Part shown: positions 11,872 through 24,027 of the stretch, piece after piece
Position numbering within the stretch: the stretch's first letter is position 1
How the letters are laid out: each line of letters begins with the position of its first letter
NCBI GenBank assembly: GCA_015847255.1
Contig: JADLZK010008780.1
Span: 1-64,000 of the forward strand
Direction: 5' to 3'
DNA length: 64,000 nucleotides
Source: Hyparrhenia diplandra
Lineage: Eukaryota > Streptophyta > Magnoliopsida > Poales > Poaceae
Program-made: the position numbers and the translations under genes
Notes under the pieces: generated by a model
What the model was told of the DNA's origin: nothing
The model's input: only the letters and a program-made list of their open reading frames with translations
Databases searched by the model: none

Positions 11872-12180
11872 TGGAGGAGGTGAATATACCGATGAAAACT
11901 AGATCAACACATCGTTGGGTCAAGAGAAGTTCGATTGAAGTTCAATATGAATCTTTTGGGACTTATCATGAGATTTATGCCCACTATCTAGTAGTGGGAA
12001 ATAGAAAAAAAGGAAATCCGTTCTATATACATTCGAACCACTCTTGGTCATATTTCTTTTTATAGAGAAATAGAGGAATCCATATAAAGATTTAGTCGGG
12101 CCTATTCATACACTATCTAAAAAGTTCAATTCGGCGATGCCCCTTCGGGGGCATTCCGGTTTATGGAGTAGTAAACTAAA
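11872..12180 (+). pseudogene. rpoC1: Plastid-derived insertion: 3' end of rpoC1 plus spacer
   Basis: The segment encodes, with frameshifts, the C-terminal end of the plastid RNA polymerase beta' subunit. IEVQYES, GTYHEIYAHYLVVG and the tail GHISFYREIEE are recognisable in order, followed by non-coding DNA as in the rpoC1-rpoC2 spacer. Frames break near 11895, 11960 and 12010-12040. It is a nuclear copy of plastid DNA (NUPT) of about 300 bp and cannot function. Recognition rests on memory of the conserved rpoC1 C-terminus. Confidence 0.75.
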
Positions 12181-12445
12181 AAAAGTAGTAATGCGTACCA
12201 CACGGCTAGATTTGACCTTTAAATGCAGCATTCCGGCCCATTCCAGGCCCAGGCAAAAATTCTACACTGACTTCACTCCCTCCCTCTTCTCCCGAAATTT
12301 TGACACGACACTGGAAGCAAGGTTCAAATCAAAACCTTCCCTAACCCTTGTATAAGGTGCCGCCTCTCGCCCCTCTCCTCTCCGACGACGCAACAACTGG
12401 GGCGCCGCCGCTGCCGATGCTGCTGCTGCTGCTTCTATCAGGTGC

Positions 12446-12448
<3 letters not shown>

Positions 12449-12478
<30 letters not shown>
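12449..12478. repeat. CT microsatellite
   Basis: About 15 CT units lie in the probable 5' UTR region of the PAIR3 gene. The run produces an artificial Leu/Ser-rich open frame. Confidence 0.95.
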
Positions 12479-12481
<3 letters not shown>

Positions 12482-13515
12482 CCCTCCGTTGACATCTGCA
12501 GCCGGCACCTCTCCTCCGGTCCTCCCTGCCGTTTCTGCTCCCCTTGTTCCACGCGCCCCCCTTGCAGATCTCTCTCCACTCTATGCAGATCGAGAGCTGT
12601 TGTGGCCTGCTGCCGCCCCTCTCACATCACTAATTCTGCAGTTGGCCGGTGAGGAAGTTTCCATGGCCATGGGAGCCGACGGTGCGGAGATGGGGGTTTG
12701 GCCTTCCCCAAACCCCTGCTGGTCCTCCTCTGCTCTTCCTCTTTCTTCTCCCTCGCCTCCTCTTTTGCTTTGCTGGATTTTGGTCGTGGCGATGGGGATG
12801 CCCAGGATTTGGACGCCTAGGCGACGACTACATGGGATCCCATCATACATATATCAAACATAATACTCAATTTGTTTTTCTGAAAATAATTGGGTGTTCC
12901 TGGGAATACCCATGCATCCAGCTGGATCCGCCCATGCCGCAGAGGTCAGGTCAAATCTGCCGTGGTATGGGTGATTTGCATTTTGAACGAAGAGCAGTTA
13001 TTTGAGTGGGAAGAAAAAACAAAATCAGCTTGGAGTTGTTTGTTACGCCAATACATCGTTGAAGCCAATAAGTTTATTGATTTGATAAATGCATATGTTG
13101 TGGTTCTGTGACAATGCACAGTGTTTACTGTTAATTTCTCTCAGGCGTGATCTCTACTGTACTTTAATGCATGGATGTGATGGTTATATTGCTTTGATAT
13201 TTGTCTGCTTTAATTCAATTGGTTAGTCAAGGGTCATTGATGCATTGTTGATATCTATGTCAATGCTGATGTACAGGAAGTGTGCTTATTTTGTACAGGT
13301 TGTTTTCGCTGTTTCTCATATTGATTGACTTCTGTGCTGCTGAAGCTCTCCCTCTTGCTATGTTTTATGGATGTGTTTCCTTGGTTGTGATTTGTGAAGC
13401 TTGATTTAATCACATAAGATGCTTTCAGAGTCTTATCTCATGCAGTTGTTTTCCAATTTGTCAGGTTCACCTGTAGTTGATTTTGTAAATTATCGTTATC
13501 TCTGTTGCTGCCCCA

Positions 13516-16500
13516 ATGGAAGTTGAGCTGCCAAACATCCATAAAGTGAGTAGCAATTTCCTCTTGTAAGTTGTACCCTTGTAGGGTGTACTGATTATTA
13601 ATTTCACTTTTTCAGCTCTGGTTATCCTATTGTTGTACTCTCCATATCGAAGTATAAGCTGTTCAAGATTTTCTTGGTAGATTGCTTTTGCTATTTATCT
13701 AGACATAGCATAAATCTAGATGCATAGCAAAATCTATTTACTTAGAAAAGCCAGAATGACTTATAATTTGGAATGGAGGGAGTAGTATTTTGACAAATTA
13801 ACATATTATGATATGTGTAAATGTGTAGGCTACTTCAAGTGGCCATTGGAGTTTAGCGAGCAACCAATATCCACCTGGTAAATTTCCTAAGGTCTCAGTG
13901 GGTATCACGATTCCAAGGGCAGGTACTGTATCAAGGGGTGGAGATGCTACCCCAACCCCTACATTTGGCAGGAACTTATCTCAGGAAACTGATGGTTTAT
14001 CTAGACCAAAAGGTGATAATACTTCACTTCGGGTTTCACAAGAAGCTGTGAACCATGCTGTATCCACTGAAGGGGCTCCTGAAGCTGACCCTGTTACGAA
14101 GGTCTCTGTATCACAACCTGATGGCAATGCATGTGAGCAAACAGGAACCTTTTCCTTTGGAACAAGAAAAGAACAAGGCATCAGCAGCCTTGATAAATTG
14201 GAGACACCTGAATTTGTGAGTTCCCAAAGAAGACAGAACTTGGAGTCTGCAGATAAAGGCAAGCCCAATAGTGAGATGCTCAGGATGAAGTTGTGGGAGA
14301 TCCTTGGTGGCACTTCACAAAACAAGCAGGCTGTTGCTTCACCGAACCCTGATGACATTGAGACACTCGATCAGCCTAGAAGTCAAACTGTCAAAGGACC
14401 ATCTTCAGGGATCAAGGAGGTTTTCACTTCACCTTTTCCTGATAACATCAAGACACCAGATCCACTGAAGCGTCAAACAGTGAACTTCACAAAGTGTAAA
14501 CTGTCCCTTGATCCAATTGAGTCAGATTCTGATAGTCCAAAAGTTGTTGAAAGAAGACCTGTTACTCGCTCCTTGGGACGCAAGAAAGCACCAACATCAT
14601 CCTCCAAGAAGCAGAGCCAAAGTGCAAAGAAACCATTATCTACTTTTCGCTCTACACCCAAGAAGAAAATGTTGGACAATGTGTTTACCTTTAATGAGAA
14701 ATGCACACCTAAAACATTGGATCAGGGTGAAATGAATAAACCCACCGAGTCACCTGGTAGCAGATCTCCTGATTCTGCTAGAAAAAGAGAAAAGAGGAAA
14801 CATCCACATCTTTCAACCCTTTCTCGAACTGAGGATGAAGGGATTAAAAGTTCTGAAACAAGTTTCACAAAAGGTCAGTACCACACTGCCATTCTGTCAT
14901 ACACTTCAACTTCATACAGAAGAAAACATTAGTTTGATGTACAACCTGTCCCGTTCGTGTTTAGTGTTGCATATCGGAAAAAGGCAAGTTCAACATGCTT
15001 TGTACCATGCCCTAATTGGCTATTCCCTTCTTCATGCATGATGGACCATGTACATGTTTTGGGGCCAAGTCTGTGCCTGTTAGTCTTTCCGGACTTATGG
15101 ATCTGTTGGATATATTTAAAATTTTCATTTCAAGTTACTTTACATTTTCAATTTCAACTATTCGCAAACATATATTTCATGAACTATGACTTTGGCTGTC
15201 TCAGCGTGTTGTCATTTGTCTCATTTCTTTGTGACTTCCTTGTTTGCCAATTCCAGTAAGCTAAAATCTTTTTTAATCACAAAATATATTCAAACCGAAG
15301 ATATGATTTTATGTGATCAATAATGGAATAGCAGGAACTTTTTTTCCTATCCTGCATGGTAGTTTACGTATACTTATTTGGCATTATTTGCTATGTGGAG
15401 TAGGCTCTTTATTTGGATTTGACTGCATTACTTTTAAGGACTTTGGAAAGAACTTACTGGTATTCCACTGCTATGTTTGGAACAAACTTGACTGGTATTC
15501 CACTGCCATGTTCGGAAATAACTTTTAATATCAGGCAGCTCAGGTTCTTCCTAGGGATGCTTTTGGCATGCTACTCATAACTAATATGTGGTTCTTCAAA
15601 TGCAGGATATAAATCTCACAAACGGCCTTCAGATATCAATGACCCTGATAAATCTCCTGTTGAGCATATGGGTAGGAAATCAAATCTGAAAGAGGACAGA
15701 ATGAGCAAAAAGACAGTTATCTGCACCTGCTCCTGCCCCCTTTTTCCACTTCTGGTAAAACTGCTTACTTTCCTTCATTGAGTATTTGAGTCCATGGTTA
15801 GCAGTGCTTAACTTTTTTTTTTTTTCCAGCAACACAAGAAACTACAGATTCTGATAAAGAACAAGAACAATGCCCAGAAAACTTCCTAACAAGGTTCTGT
15901 CTTATCCCCTATGTTAATAAAATTATTATGTATATATCCTAGTTTGTTAGTAATTAGTATGTTTGAATACGCTCTTGATTTTTGCCAGGGATTTTGATCA
16001 AGCTTCCAAGCAGCCGGGCGAAGTGCAAAAGAAACCATTTTCTACTTTTCACTCTACACCCAAGAAGAAAATGCAGGGCTATATGTTTACCTTCAATGAG
16101 AAACGCACAGCTAAAACAGTGGATCAGGATAATATGGATAAAGCCACTGAGTTGCCTGGTAGTGAGTCTCCTAGTTCTGCAGAAGAAAGAGAAAACAGTA
16201 AACAACCATCTCATTCACCCCTTTCCCCAACTGAAGATGAAGGGAGTAAAAGTTCCGAACAAAGTTTTGCAAAAGGTCAGAGTACCACATTGTCATTCTG
16301 TCATACACTTAATACAGGAAAGCTATTGGTTAGATCATGTTACATTCCCTTTTGTGTTTAGCATTCCATATTAGTAGAAGGGCAACAATACTGTGTACCG
16401 TGATCTATTCCCTCTCCACGCATGATGAACCATGTGCTTGTTTTGGCACTAAGTCTGTCTCTTAGTATTTCTGGCTTATTAATCTGTTTTTTATATATTT

Positions 16501-19075
16501 CAAGTTAGTCTACATTTCCAACTATTGCATCCTTATGCAGAATTCTGAACATATATTTCATGAACGTTGAATTAGGCTGTACCGTTATCTTTCATTCTTC
16601 ATGACTTTCTTGTTTGCCAATTACAGCAAGCTAAAATAAATTTTAATACAGAATATATTCAAATTGGAGATTCAATATTGTGTGATTAATGGGATAACAA
16701 AGCATTTTTAAATCCTGCATGACAGATTACATATATTTAGTTGGTATTATTTTCTATGTTGAGTTTGCTTTTTATTTGGATTTTGACTGCATAACTTTCA
16801 GAAGGATGCAGCTCAAGCATTTACCTAAGGATGTTTATGGCATGTGCTCATAACTAATGTGGTTCTTCAAATGCAGGATATAAATCTCACAAATGGTTTT
16901 CAGATATCAAGGGCCCTGATAAATCTCCCCTTGAGCATGTGCACAGGAAAAGGAAATCAAAACTAAAAGAGGATAGAATGAGCAAAAGACACTTATCTTC
17001 ACCTACTCCTTTTTTTGCCACTTCTGGTAAAACTGCATAGCTTCATTGATTGTTGACTCCATTGTTAGCAGTTCATTAAATTTTTTTCAGGAACACAAGA
17101 AACTACAGTATCTGACAAAGAACAAGAACAATGCCCAGAAAATTACCTAACCAGGTTCTGTCTTATGCTGTGTTAATTAATTATTTGTCTTAATCTGTTA
17201 GTTTGTTTGACTATGTTCTATGTTCTTCATTTTCATCAGGGCATTTGATCAATTAGTAGTGGTTCTGGGAAGGTTCCAAAATAAGATCAAGTCTGAAACA
17301 AGCAAGAAAAGTTCTGAGATTCTTGCAGCTACTAGAGAGATAATATGTCAGCACCTTGAGGGGTTGAGGTGCAGATGCAGGCTGATGTGTAAGATCTTGT
17401 CCTATTGCTACCCTGAAATCAAACCCTCTTATCCTCATACACACATATATACAGGGTCCATATATAAATATACATATCACAAACTACTATAGGTACAGTT
17501 GCTTGATACATGTCATTTTGACTGTTATTTTAGGGATAAACTGGTCAACACAGGCAAGTCCAAAAGGAAACGCCTAGAATCTACATTTGAAGGTACCAAT
17601 TTCGTCATGTTGATGCTTCCAAGCTGGAACCGAATTTTATTTGAGAATTATCATGAGGGATCCCTTTGGCTGTACTTGATCGTAGAGCAGTTAATCTCTG
17701 AAGATTTGCATTGTTATGCAATATTCACGATTTCTCATTCTCTATCTATCTATTTGGATTATTCAACTCAAGCAGTGTAAAAGCTCTTTATTTTCATTAT
17801 TAAGAACTCTAGTTCTACATGTGCATTTTGGAATCTACGGCAGCTATGTGAAATACGTTTTGAATCCTAGCAGTGAGAATTATATCCTGTTATTTACAAC
17901 TTATCATGTACTTAGTAGAACATAAGAATAGGGTCATAACTAAGTAACTAACCAAGCATAATAAACAATTGGTGCAAATAGAACCAAAAAAAGCCTAGCT
18001 AGATTTATAAACTCATTCATCATTCTTCTGTGCTAAAGCATTTTGCCAATCCCATGAAAGATTATTTGAGAATTTCGTTAGTATCATCTCCTAATAGGTG
18101 CCCCCATTATCCAACATGGATGTTTTTTAATCTTTTTGTTCTTTGTTATTTGGATCTTTGTGGACCTTGTTGTGTGTCTAGGTACATATCTAAGCATGCG
18201 GCTGTGTTAAATTTCTTAGTTTACCTGTTTTCTTTTCTTTTCTTTCTGTTTTTTCTTACATGTTATTAGTTAACAAATTATATCTTTTCATACACAGATC
18301 AACAAGAAAAGCTAAGGATTCTTCATGAGAAGTTCAAGGAGGAGGTCAACAAGCAGCTTCTGAATTGCAGGAGTTCTCTTGAGGATTTTGAATCCTACCA
18401 TGCAGAACTTAAGGGAGTAGCTGACAAGCAAAGTAAGTCTTTACACTACGCCTAACCTCTGGAATAGAGTAAATGAAGCATCTGATGGACCATTTCGTAT
18501 TTTCTTACAATTTCAAAAAAACTGTGAAACCATGTTAACTTTGTGAACATCAAGCCTTGTGAAGTAAATACCTGTCAAGCAAGCCTTGCTTATCCATACA
18601 TTTCAATTGTATTGCTCCTAGCTGTTTCTCTATTTGGAAATATTTTAGTTAGTTTGAACAAATGATTTTGTGTTCATACAGACATTGCTTTGGCATGTTT
18701 AACTATAGCCGTGTTCATTTATGTCACTGACCAATAAATCTTTTATTACTCTACATGATCATTTTTTTACCACTGACCACCAGAGTTTTACCATTTAATT
18801 TATTCTGTCTTTTATTATTTACATCGACAGAATCATCCCACAAGAAGCTCCTAGTAAATGCCGAGAAAACAGTAGGCGCTCAGATCAACGATGCAGAAAC
18901 CAAAATTGCTGAGGTCCAGAAGGTATGTAAAAACGGTTTTCAAAGCTCATGTGCGCCTTATTGAGTATTTGACCAAATGCTCATTATCTTGCTGACACTC
19001 CTGCAGAGAGCACGGAAGAGGATGAATGGCCTGAAATACGTGCTCAAGGAGCTGATTACAGAAACTGCAGATTGA
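13516..19075 (+). CDS. PAIR3: PAIR3/ASY3-like meiotic chromosome axis protein
   Basis: The product belongs to the PAIR3 (rice), DSY2 (maize), ASY3 (Arabidopsis) family: meiotic axis coiled-coil proteins needed for synapsis and crossover. Coding exons: 13516-13545; 13829-14873 (axis motif LRMKLWEILGG, basic STPKKKM, FTFNEK); 16877-17026; 17091-17154; 17240-17388 (starts RAFDQLVVVLGRFQ); 17534-17592; 18298-18432; 18831-18922; 19007-19075, ending TGA. The last five form the conserved C-terminal coiled coil. A 5' UTR with introns probably begins near 12350. Two features are odd. First, a block of about 1.4 kb is duplicated in tandem inside the gene, giving extra exons at 15606-15754, 15830-15893 and 15989-16275. 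Second, one G appears to be missing in the G-run near 17358-17363, so QHLEG runs into a wrong frame before the next exon. Either error or real mutation is possible. Confidence 0.88.
13638..13782. mobile_element. Stowaway-type MITE in PAIR3 intron
   Basis: A 145-bp element with terminal inverted repeats CTCTCCATATCGAAGTATAA and CTCCCTCCATTCCAAATTAT (read inward) is flanked by TA on each side (13636-13637 and 13783-13784). That is the signature of Stowaway (Tc1/mariner) MITEs. Confidence 0.8.
14626..17260 (+). repeat. Tandem intragenic duplication within PAIR3
   Basis: Unit 1 (about 14626-15988) and unit 2 (about 16024-17239) are homologous along exons and introns. The STPKKKM-FTFNEK exon segment recurs at 14635-14873 and 16030-16275. 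The GYKSHK exon recurs at 15606 and 16877. The QETT-DKEQEQCPEN exon recurs at 15830 and 17091. The intervening intron sequence aligns as well. In unit 1 the GYKSHK exon is 149 nt instead of 150, with a net minus-one change. Confidence 0.9.
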
Positions 19076-21354
19076 CTGCTCGAAGTTCCTTCACTCTGTC
19101 TAAGTACATATCACTGGTGCAAAGATTAGGATGCACATTTCAAACACGTCTAGGGTTCCATGTGAAAGGGGTACAGGAGAATCTTGATGCACATAGGTAT
19201 TGTTAGAAATTAAGTTTTGCAAAGACTGTTTTACTTCCAGACGTCCATAGGATTTTGTGGGTCGTACCTTCAGTTAGGATTTTCGCTACCTGGTCGATGT
19301 GCACAGTGCACTGCTGTGTTGGCTGCACTATTCCACATGAGTGGCTAAATATATATATACCCAACGTCTTTCAGGGGTATGTGACCTTGACCGATATGAG
19401 GGTGCACTGTAGCCCTTCGTTCTTTCCAAACTCTGTTGCGAGCTGGAATACTAATGTGTGAAAGCAGTGTTGTCTTGATGTTAAAAGTGATTCGACGCTT
19501 GCTTGATGCTGTGCACTGAAATCAAATGGGGTCGTTTGGTGGTGCACGATGATTGACCTGTTTGTGGTGCCGTTTATGTTTGTTTATGCACAGATTTCCA
19601 ATGCCGTTGTTCCATCTTTTATCTCGCTTTTTTCATGCTTCTGTGGTCTTTCGAGTTTCTTCCCACCCAACTTGTGACGTATATGAGTGTATCAAATGGT
19701 TGAAACGGTGCAGTGGATTTCATAAGCAATCACAGGCGCCGTCTGAGGGGGGTGCTGCAGTTGATTTCATCAGCAATCACAGGCAGGTCTGTTAGATCAC
19801 ATAGAGGTCACAGTAAAGAGGGCTAGTCATATGAACACATCAGACCTTTATCGGATCACATACAGATCTTGCTCTTAGGATAGTCTGTTAGCCATCGGTG
19901 AGACAGAAACTTCAAACTTGCCGGGTTCTTTCTATTGTATTGCTACGATTCCCTAGTTGCATAATGCCCTAATTAGCGTACAAAGTATTCGAACATTGTA
20001 GTTTCCACATAAACTGCAAACACAGAGAGGAGGGTGTGGGTGCATGTACTTGATTCCAACATGAAATGGAATTCTCCTGGAAAGAACAGAATATAATCTC
20101 GCGCCAGTTGACGAGCACGAGCCACGCAGGCATCTAATCCATTCTGTCGGTCCACTCTACTTGACTCGACTGGCATGAGCACGCATGAATGAATTCCTAA
20201 CGGTTCAGGTTCAGGTTCAGGTTCAGGTGCCCTTTCCACTAATAATAAAACGGAACAACAGCTAGGACACCCAGCATAAACAGTGGTGGCCAAAGAACAT
20301 CTGGTTCCCTCGGCTAAGGGACCATTATATTTGGAACAAGCACATTTTTTATCATTTTTTTGTGAGGTTTGTTTGAAGGAAGTGAGCCTAGAGCTCTGCC
20401 TAATCATCAACTGATAAGTCTTTAAGATGTGGCATATCAGCCAACTAGTTCTCCCCAAACCCCAAAGCGGGCCACCTGCCTCTGATGCTCCCTCCGTATT
20501 TGCAGATGATAAGAAGCAATTTTTGTTTTGCATATCTGAATGGTGCTCAACTCCGCTAATATAAGTGTCTCGTCCACATGTGTCTTGGGGGAATAAGACC
20601 AGCCTGCAACATTTCTTGAGCCTAACCTTTCAAGAAAACCCACAGATTTCCCTGGAAAGCAGGTAGTATACCTTTGTACGCGAGAGAAAACATGTAACGT
20701 ACAGCGGTGCAGTACGTACGCAGCTGTAGTCGTCGGTTGCAGGTGGCGAAGCTGGTGCTGGTCTGGTGGACCAGTTACCGCTGGCCGCGGCGAACCCAAC
20801 GCATCGACGAGGACAAAGCTGCACCTGACGGCTCAGCCAGGACGCCATAACGAAGCTGTCGCAGGCCAATCCAGCTTCAGCCTGTGGTACTCTAACGTCC
20901 ATCATGACCGTAGACTCCTCGTCCTCCCGCCTCCATGGCACTGATGATCATGTCCATGTCCATCTCCATCTGCAAGCTGTCCAGTGGCGACGACCGACGA
21001 GGGAGCCAAACGGTCGGCCCTGTTTCTGTTTGCGTGGCCACTGCCCACTCTGGCTCTCTTTGGCAACTTCTATGGATCCACGCTATTTTCAACAGTTTCC
21101 CGTGAACTTTGCCCATATCTCCTTTGCGTTTCTCCGTTCAATTCTTTGCTCCAAATCTTTGAATCACTGCTCCAGTTCCAGCCTCATTTTTTCTTTACAT
21201 TTCAGATGAAACATTGTTCAAAAAAAAAAAACTCTACTATACAGCAAAATAGATAAAATAAAAGTGCACGCAGTTTCTCTCTCTCACACACACACAAAAA
21301 AAAAGAGCAGCAGAAAACAAGGAAGAAATCGAACGAGCTCTCATCTCTCAGTGA
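19076..21354. other. PAIR3 3' flank and intergenic DNA
   Basis: The PAIR3 3' UTR probably extends for a few hundred bases. Beyond it I see no gene. A short GGTTCA hexamer run (four units, about 20202-20226) is the only simple repeat. Minus-strand frames between 19973 and 20941 show no known domain. Confidence 0.5.
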
Positions 21355-21944
21355 TTACAGAACTACCACTGACAGTACCACCACCATCCTGCTCGCTCCG
21401 ACTCCGACTGAGCTCGCCGTCATCATCGTCGGCCGCGCGAGCCGGCAAGAAGATGATCTCGCCCCGCACTCCACGCACCTCCCATCCTCGCCGTCCTCGG
21501 AGCCAGAGCCAGAGCCGCCGCCACGGCAGCCCACGATGACGACGGCGTCGTCGTCCAGGCCGCCCCGGCCCGAGGCCGGCGTGGCGAGGAACGTGGGCCT
21601 CTCGTCGCCGGCCATGATGACCACCACGTGCTCCCGCCAATGCTCCTCGGAGACCGCCTTCCCGGCCTTCCGTCGCCGCCGGCCCGGCGTTCCAGGTCGT
21701 CGTCGTCGTCGTCGGCCGGTTCCCCCGCGGCCAGGATGCTGCCCGACAGCTTCCAGTAGGAGCAGGCCAGCGCCAGGAGCGACAGCGCGATGAGCCCCAG
21801 CATGGCTGCCAGCCCGCCGAAGAGGTACGGCACCGGCGACTGCCACGCCGAGTGCGTCGTCGCCGTCGTGCTCGGCCTCGGTGACGGCGCCGCGCCGGGG
21901 CCGCGGCCCATGGTCATTGGGTCCTCCGCGCCTGCTGGCCACAT
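21355..21944 (-). CDS. GDU: GLUTAMINE DUMPER (GDU)-type membrane protein, frameshifted
   Basis: GDU proteins are small single-pass plant membrane proteins that raise amino-acid export and bind LOG2-type ubiquitin ligases. Two diagnostic parts are present on the minus strand. One is the segment HSAWQSPVPYLFGG followed by a hydrophobic helix ending CSYWKLSG. The other, after an acidic spacer (ADDDDDDLERR), is the VIMAG motif in VVIMAGDERPTFLATP. They lie in different frames: one base is missing near 21670, between GGDG and KAGKAVSEEHW. With that base restored in principle the protein is about 196 residues, somewhat longer than typical family members because of a glycine/serine-rich C-terminus. 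The likely start is the Met of MWPAG at 21944, or the Met at 21917. A TATA box lies about 225 bp upstream. Confidence 0.85.
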
Positions 21945-22166
21945 GTGGTTTCGGTGATCTCTCTCAGTGCATGCCACTGCCAGTGACACCAGCGTCAGGA
22001 GCAGCTGTGTCTCTGTTGCTGCTGCCTGCCTCGCTTGCGTTTCTCTTGTCTGGACTCTGGAGTACTCCGTAGAGGGGGGGAGGGAGACGGTCAAGGGTTC
22101 GTCAGGTTGGTGATGACGAAAATAAATGGCAGTGTGTGAGGCAGTGCTTGTACTTTGCTCTGGCCG

Positions 22167-22174
22167 TATTTATA
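22167..22174 (-). promoter_or_regulatory. TATA box of the GDU gene
   Basis: TATAAATA reads on the minus strand, about 225 bp before the GDU start codon. It is followed by a GC-poor leader containing a CT-rich stretch. Confidence 0.6.
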
Positions 22175-22485
22175 GACTACAGAGTTTCATTAAAGGGACT
22201 AGTAAATAGCATGCCAAGTTGATCACAAATCAAGCAAAAACGATTTAATTTAGTTTAGTGTTGCCATATCGTTTTTTTAATCAGGTCTTTTACCCATTTT
22301 TCATTAGGAAGAAATGCTAAAAGAAAGGCTGAAGTTAGTGTTGTCATATATCTATAATACTTTCAATAGTATAATATTATTAGTAACTTCAATTAAGTAC
22401 AATATAATTGTAAAGCTGAAAAAGTTAATTCTTTCTTCAAAACTAAAGTATACAGTAGGAATTGACCCCGATCCTACGATAAAGA

Positions 22486-22708
22486 GGGTGTTGTTCCATT
22501 GCACAATCCAAAAAGTTGTTATAGTTCCCGTCACATCAAATCTCTTAACACATATGTAGAGTACTAAACGTAGGTAAACAAAACAACTAATTGCACAGTT
22601 TGACTGAAAAGTACGAGGCGAATCTTTTGAGGGGACAATAATTACCAAATACAAACGAAAAAGTCTACAGTAGCCCAACCCAAAATATTTCACCAACTAA
22701 ACACCCCC
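22486..22708. mobile_element. MITE, family A copy 2
   Basis: The element begins GGGTGTTGTTCC and ends AACTAAACACCCCC. It aligns over most of its 223 bp with the MITE at 10142-10390, so these are two members of one non-coding family. Confidence 0.75.
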
Positions 22709-23716
22709 AAAGATATTCCAAGCAAGAGCACCTTTGGTTTGCTTCAATGGCTTGCCAACCTGTGAATTTCTGATATTATTTTCAATTGTTGCCATGGTCA
22801 GTTACAAAAAGCAAACACTGTTTAGCTTTGCTACGTACTATAGCATATCTGTGAGCATTTCTGCCAAAATCTCACAAATTAAAGACACGGTCTTATCTAT
22901 GAACCGTAAGTGGATCGAGCGTTATATGGCTTTTTAATACAATTTGCGCACCGTGGCTTACAATTTGCCAATTTTATAAGTAAAAATAACTCTACAAGTG
23001 GATCTACAAGTGGATCTATTAGAATGGCTCAACGACACTACTTTTTTTCTTTTTTTGGCTTACCTACGTCTCACAAACACCTCTAATATTTGTTGTTTGA
23101 ATATTTGCTCATTCTTTTTTTCTTTTGGAGATCATAAAATTAACACCGAGTAATTGAACCATGCATGCTCTTATTCGGTTACCGGTCTTTTTATTATCAA
23201 TACCATATTGAACAAGTTGTTTTCATGATAATGTCTATATTCAGTTCTAGCGCGCAACCAAAGTATCTCACTTTATTCTTTCTACTATGGTGGAATATAC
23301 ACATGTAGTGCTCATATCCTTTCCTAGAAAGCATATATATCTCTTCTAGTGTACGTACGTAAACAATTTCTCTTCAATTACATGCTTGTAAGTTGTAACG
23401 CTAGCTGATATTTTTAAAATATGATATTTCTTTTTGAACTATTTGTGTTCATGAAAATGCGCTGAGTTTACCAAAACAATTGAAGTGTCCTTCTCGACAT
23501 AAAAGATACAATTACTAAGTTCTTTTAGTTGATAAGATGGCTCCGCCCATTTCAGGACAAGCAAACCACACCTCACCACAATAATTGAGCACTAGGGCGA
23601 AATTCACTTTTGAAGTGGTAGAGATACATTTCATTCGTAAACGTCCATAGGACCATATACCATTGAAAAGATGAAGAGTAGGTTGGAATTTCGTATGGTT
23701 TTTCTTTAGAGTTTTA
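22709..23716. other. AT-rich intergenic DNA
   Basis: No gene or recognisable element is seen, apart from a short duplicated CTACAAGTGGATCTA near 22993-23020. Confidence 0.5.
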
Positions 23717-24020
23717 GGGTTTGCTTGGTTGGCATCCAATTCTTGCCAAACCAAAATCATGGCATGCCAAAATTAGTGGTCATCAATTGGTTCATTGTCA
23801 AAGAATTGGCATCCCCAATTTTTATGCCAAAGTTTTGACAACTCTAGAATGTTCTTAAACTACATATAAAAGTGAAATTTGGCAAGCCTTTATTTTGGCA
23901 ATCAACCAAATGCATACCCATGTTTTTGCCCTAACTTTCGCAAGACTTGATTTGGCAAACCTAAGTTTTGGCTTACCATGATTTTGGTTGGGTAAAGTTT
24001 GGTAGCCAACCAAGCGGCCC
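23717..24020. mobile_element. MITE with GGGnnnCTTGGTTGGC ends
   Basis: A 304-bp non-coding element starts GGGTTTGCTTGGTTGGC and ends in the complement of GGGCCGCTTGGTTGGC. Sub-terminal TTTTGGCAA-like motifs recur in both halves. No convincing target duplication is visible. Confidence 0.7.
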
Positions 24021-24027
24021 TTCACGC

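Noticed and set aside
12348..12863. Long Leu/Ser-rich open frame before PAIR3
   Set aside because: It is generated by the CT microsatellite and GC-rich leader. The conserved PAIR3 start lies downstream at 13516, so this is most likely 5' UTR.
20202..20226. GGTTCA repeats, considered as interstitial telomere DNA
   Set aside because: The plant telomere unit is TTTAGGG. Four GGTTCA units are an ordinary short tandem repeat.
19973..20941. Overlapping minus-strand frames of 103-186 residues
   Set aside because: No known domain, no splice pattern and no conserved motif.
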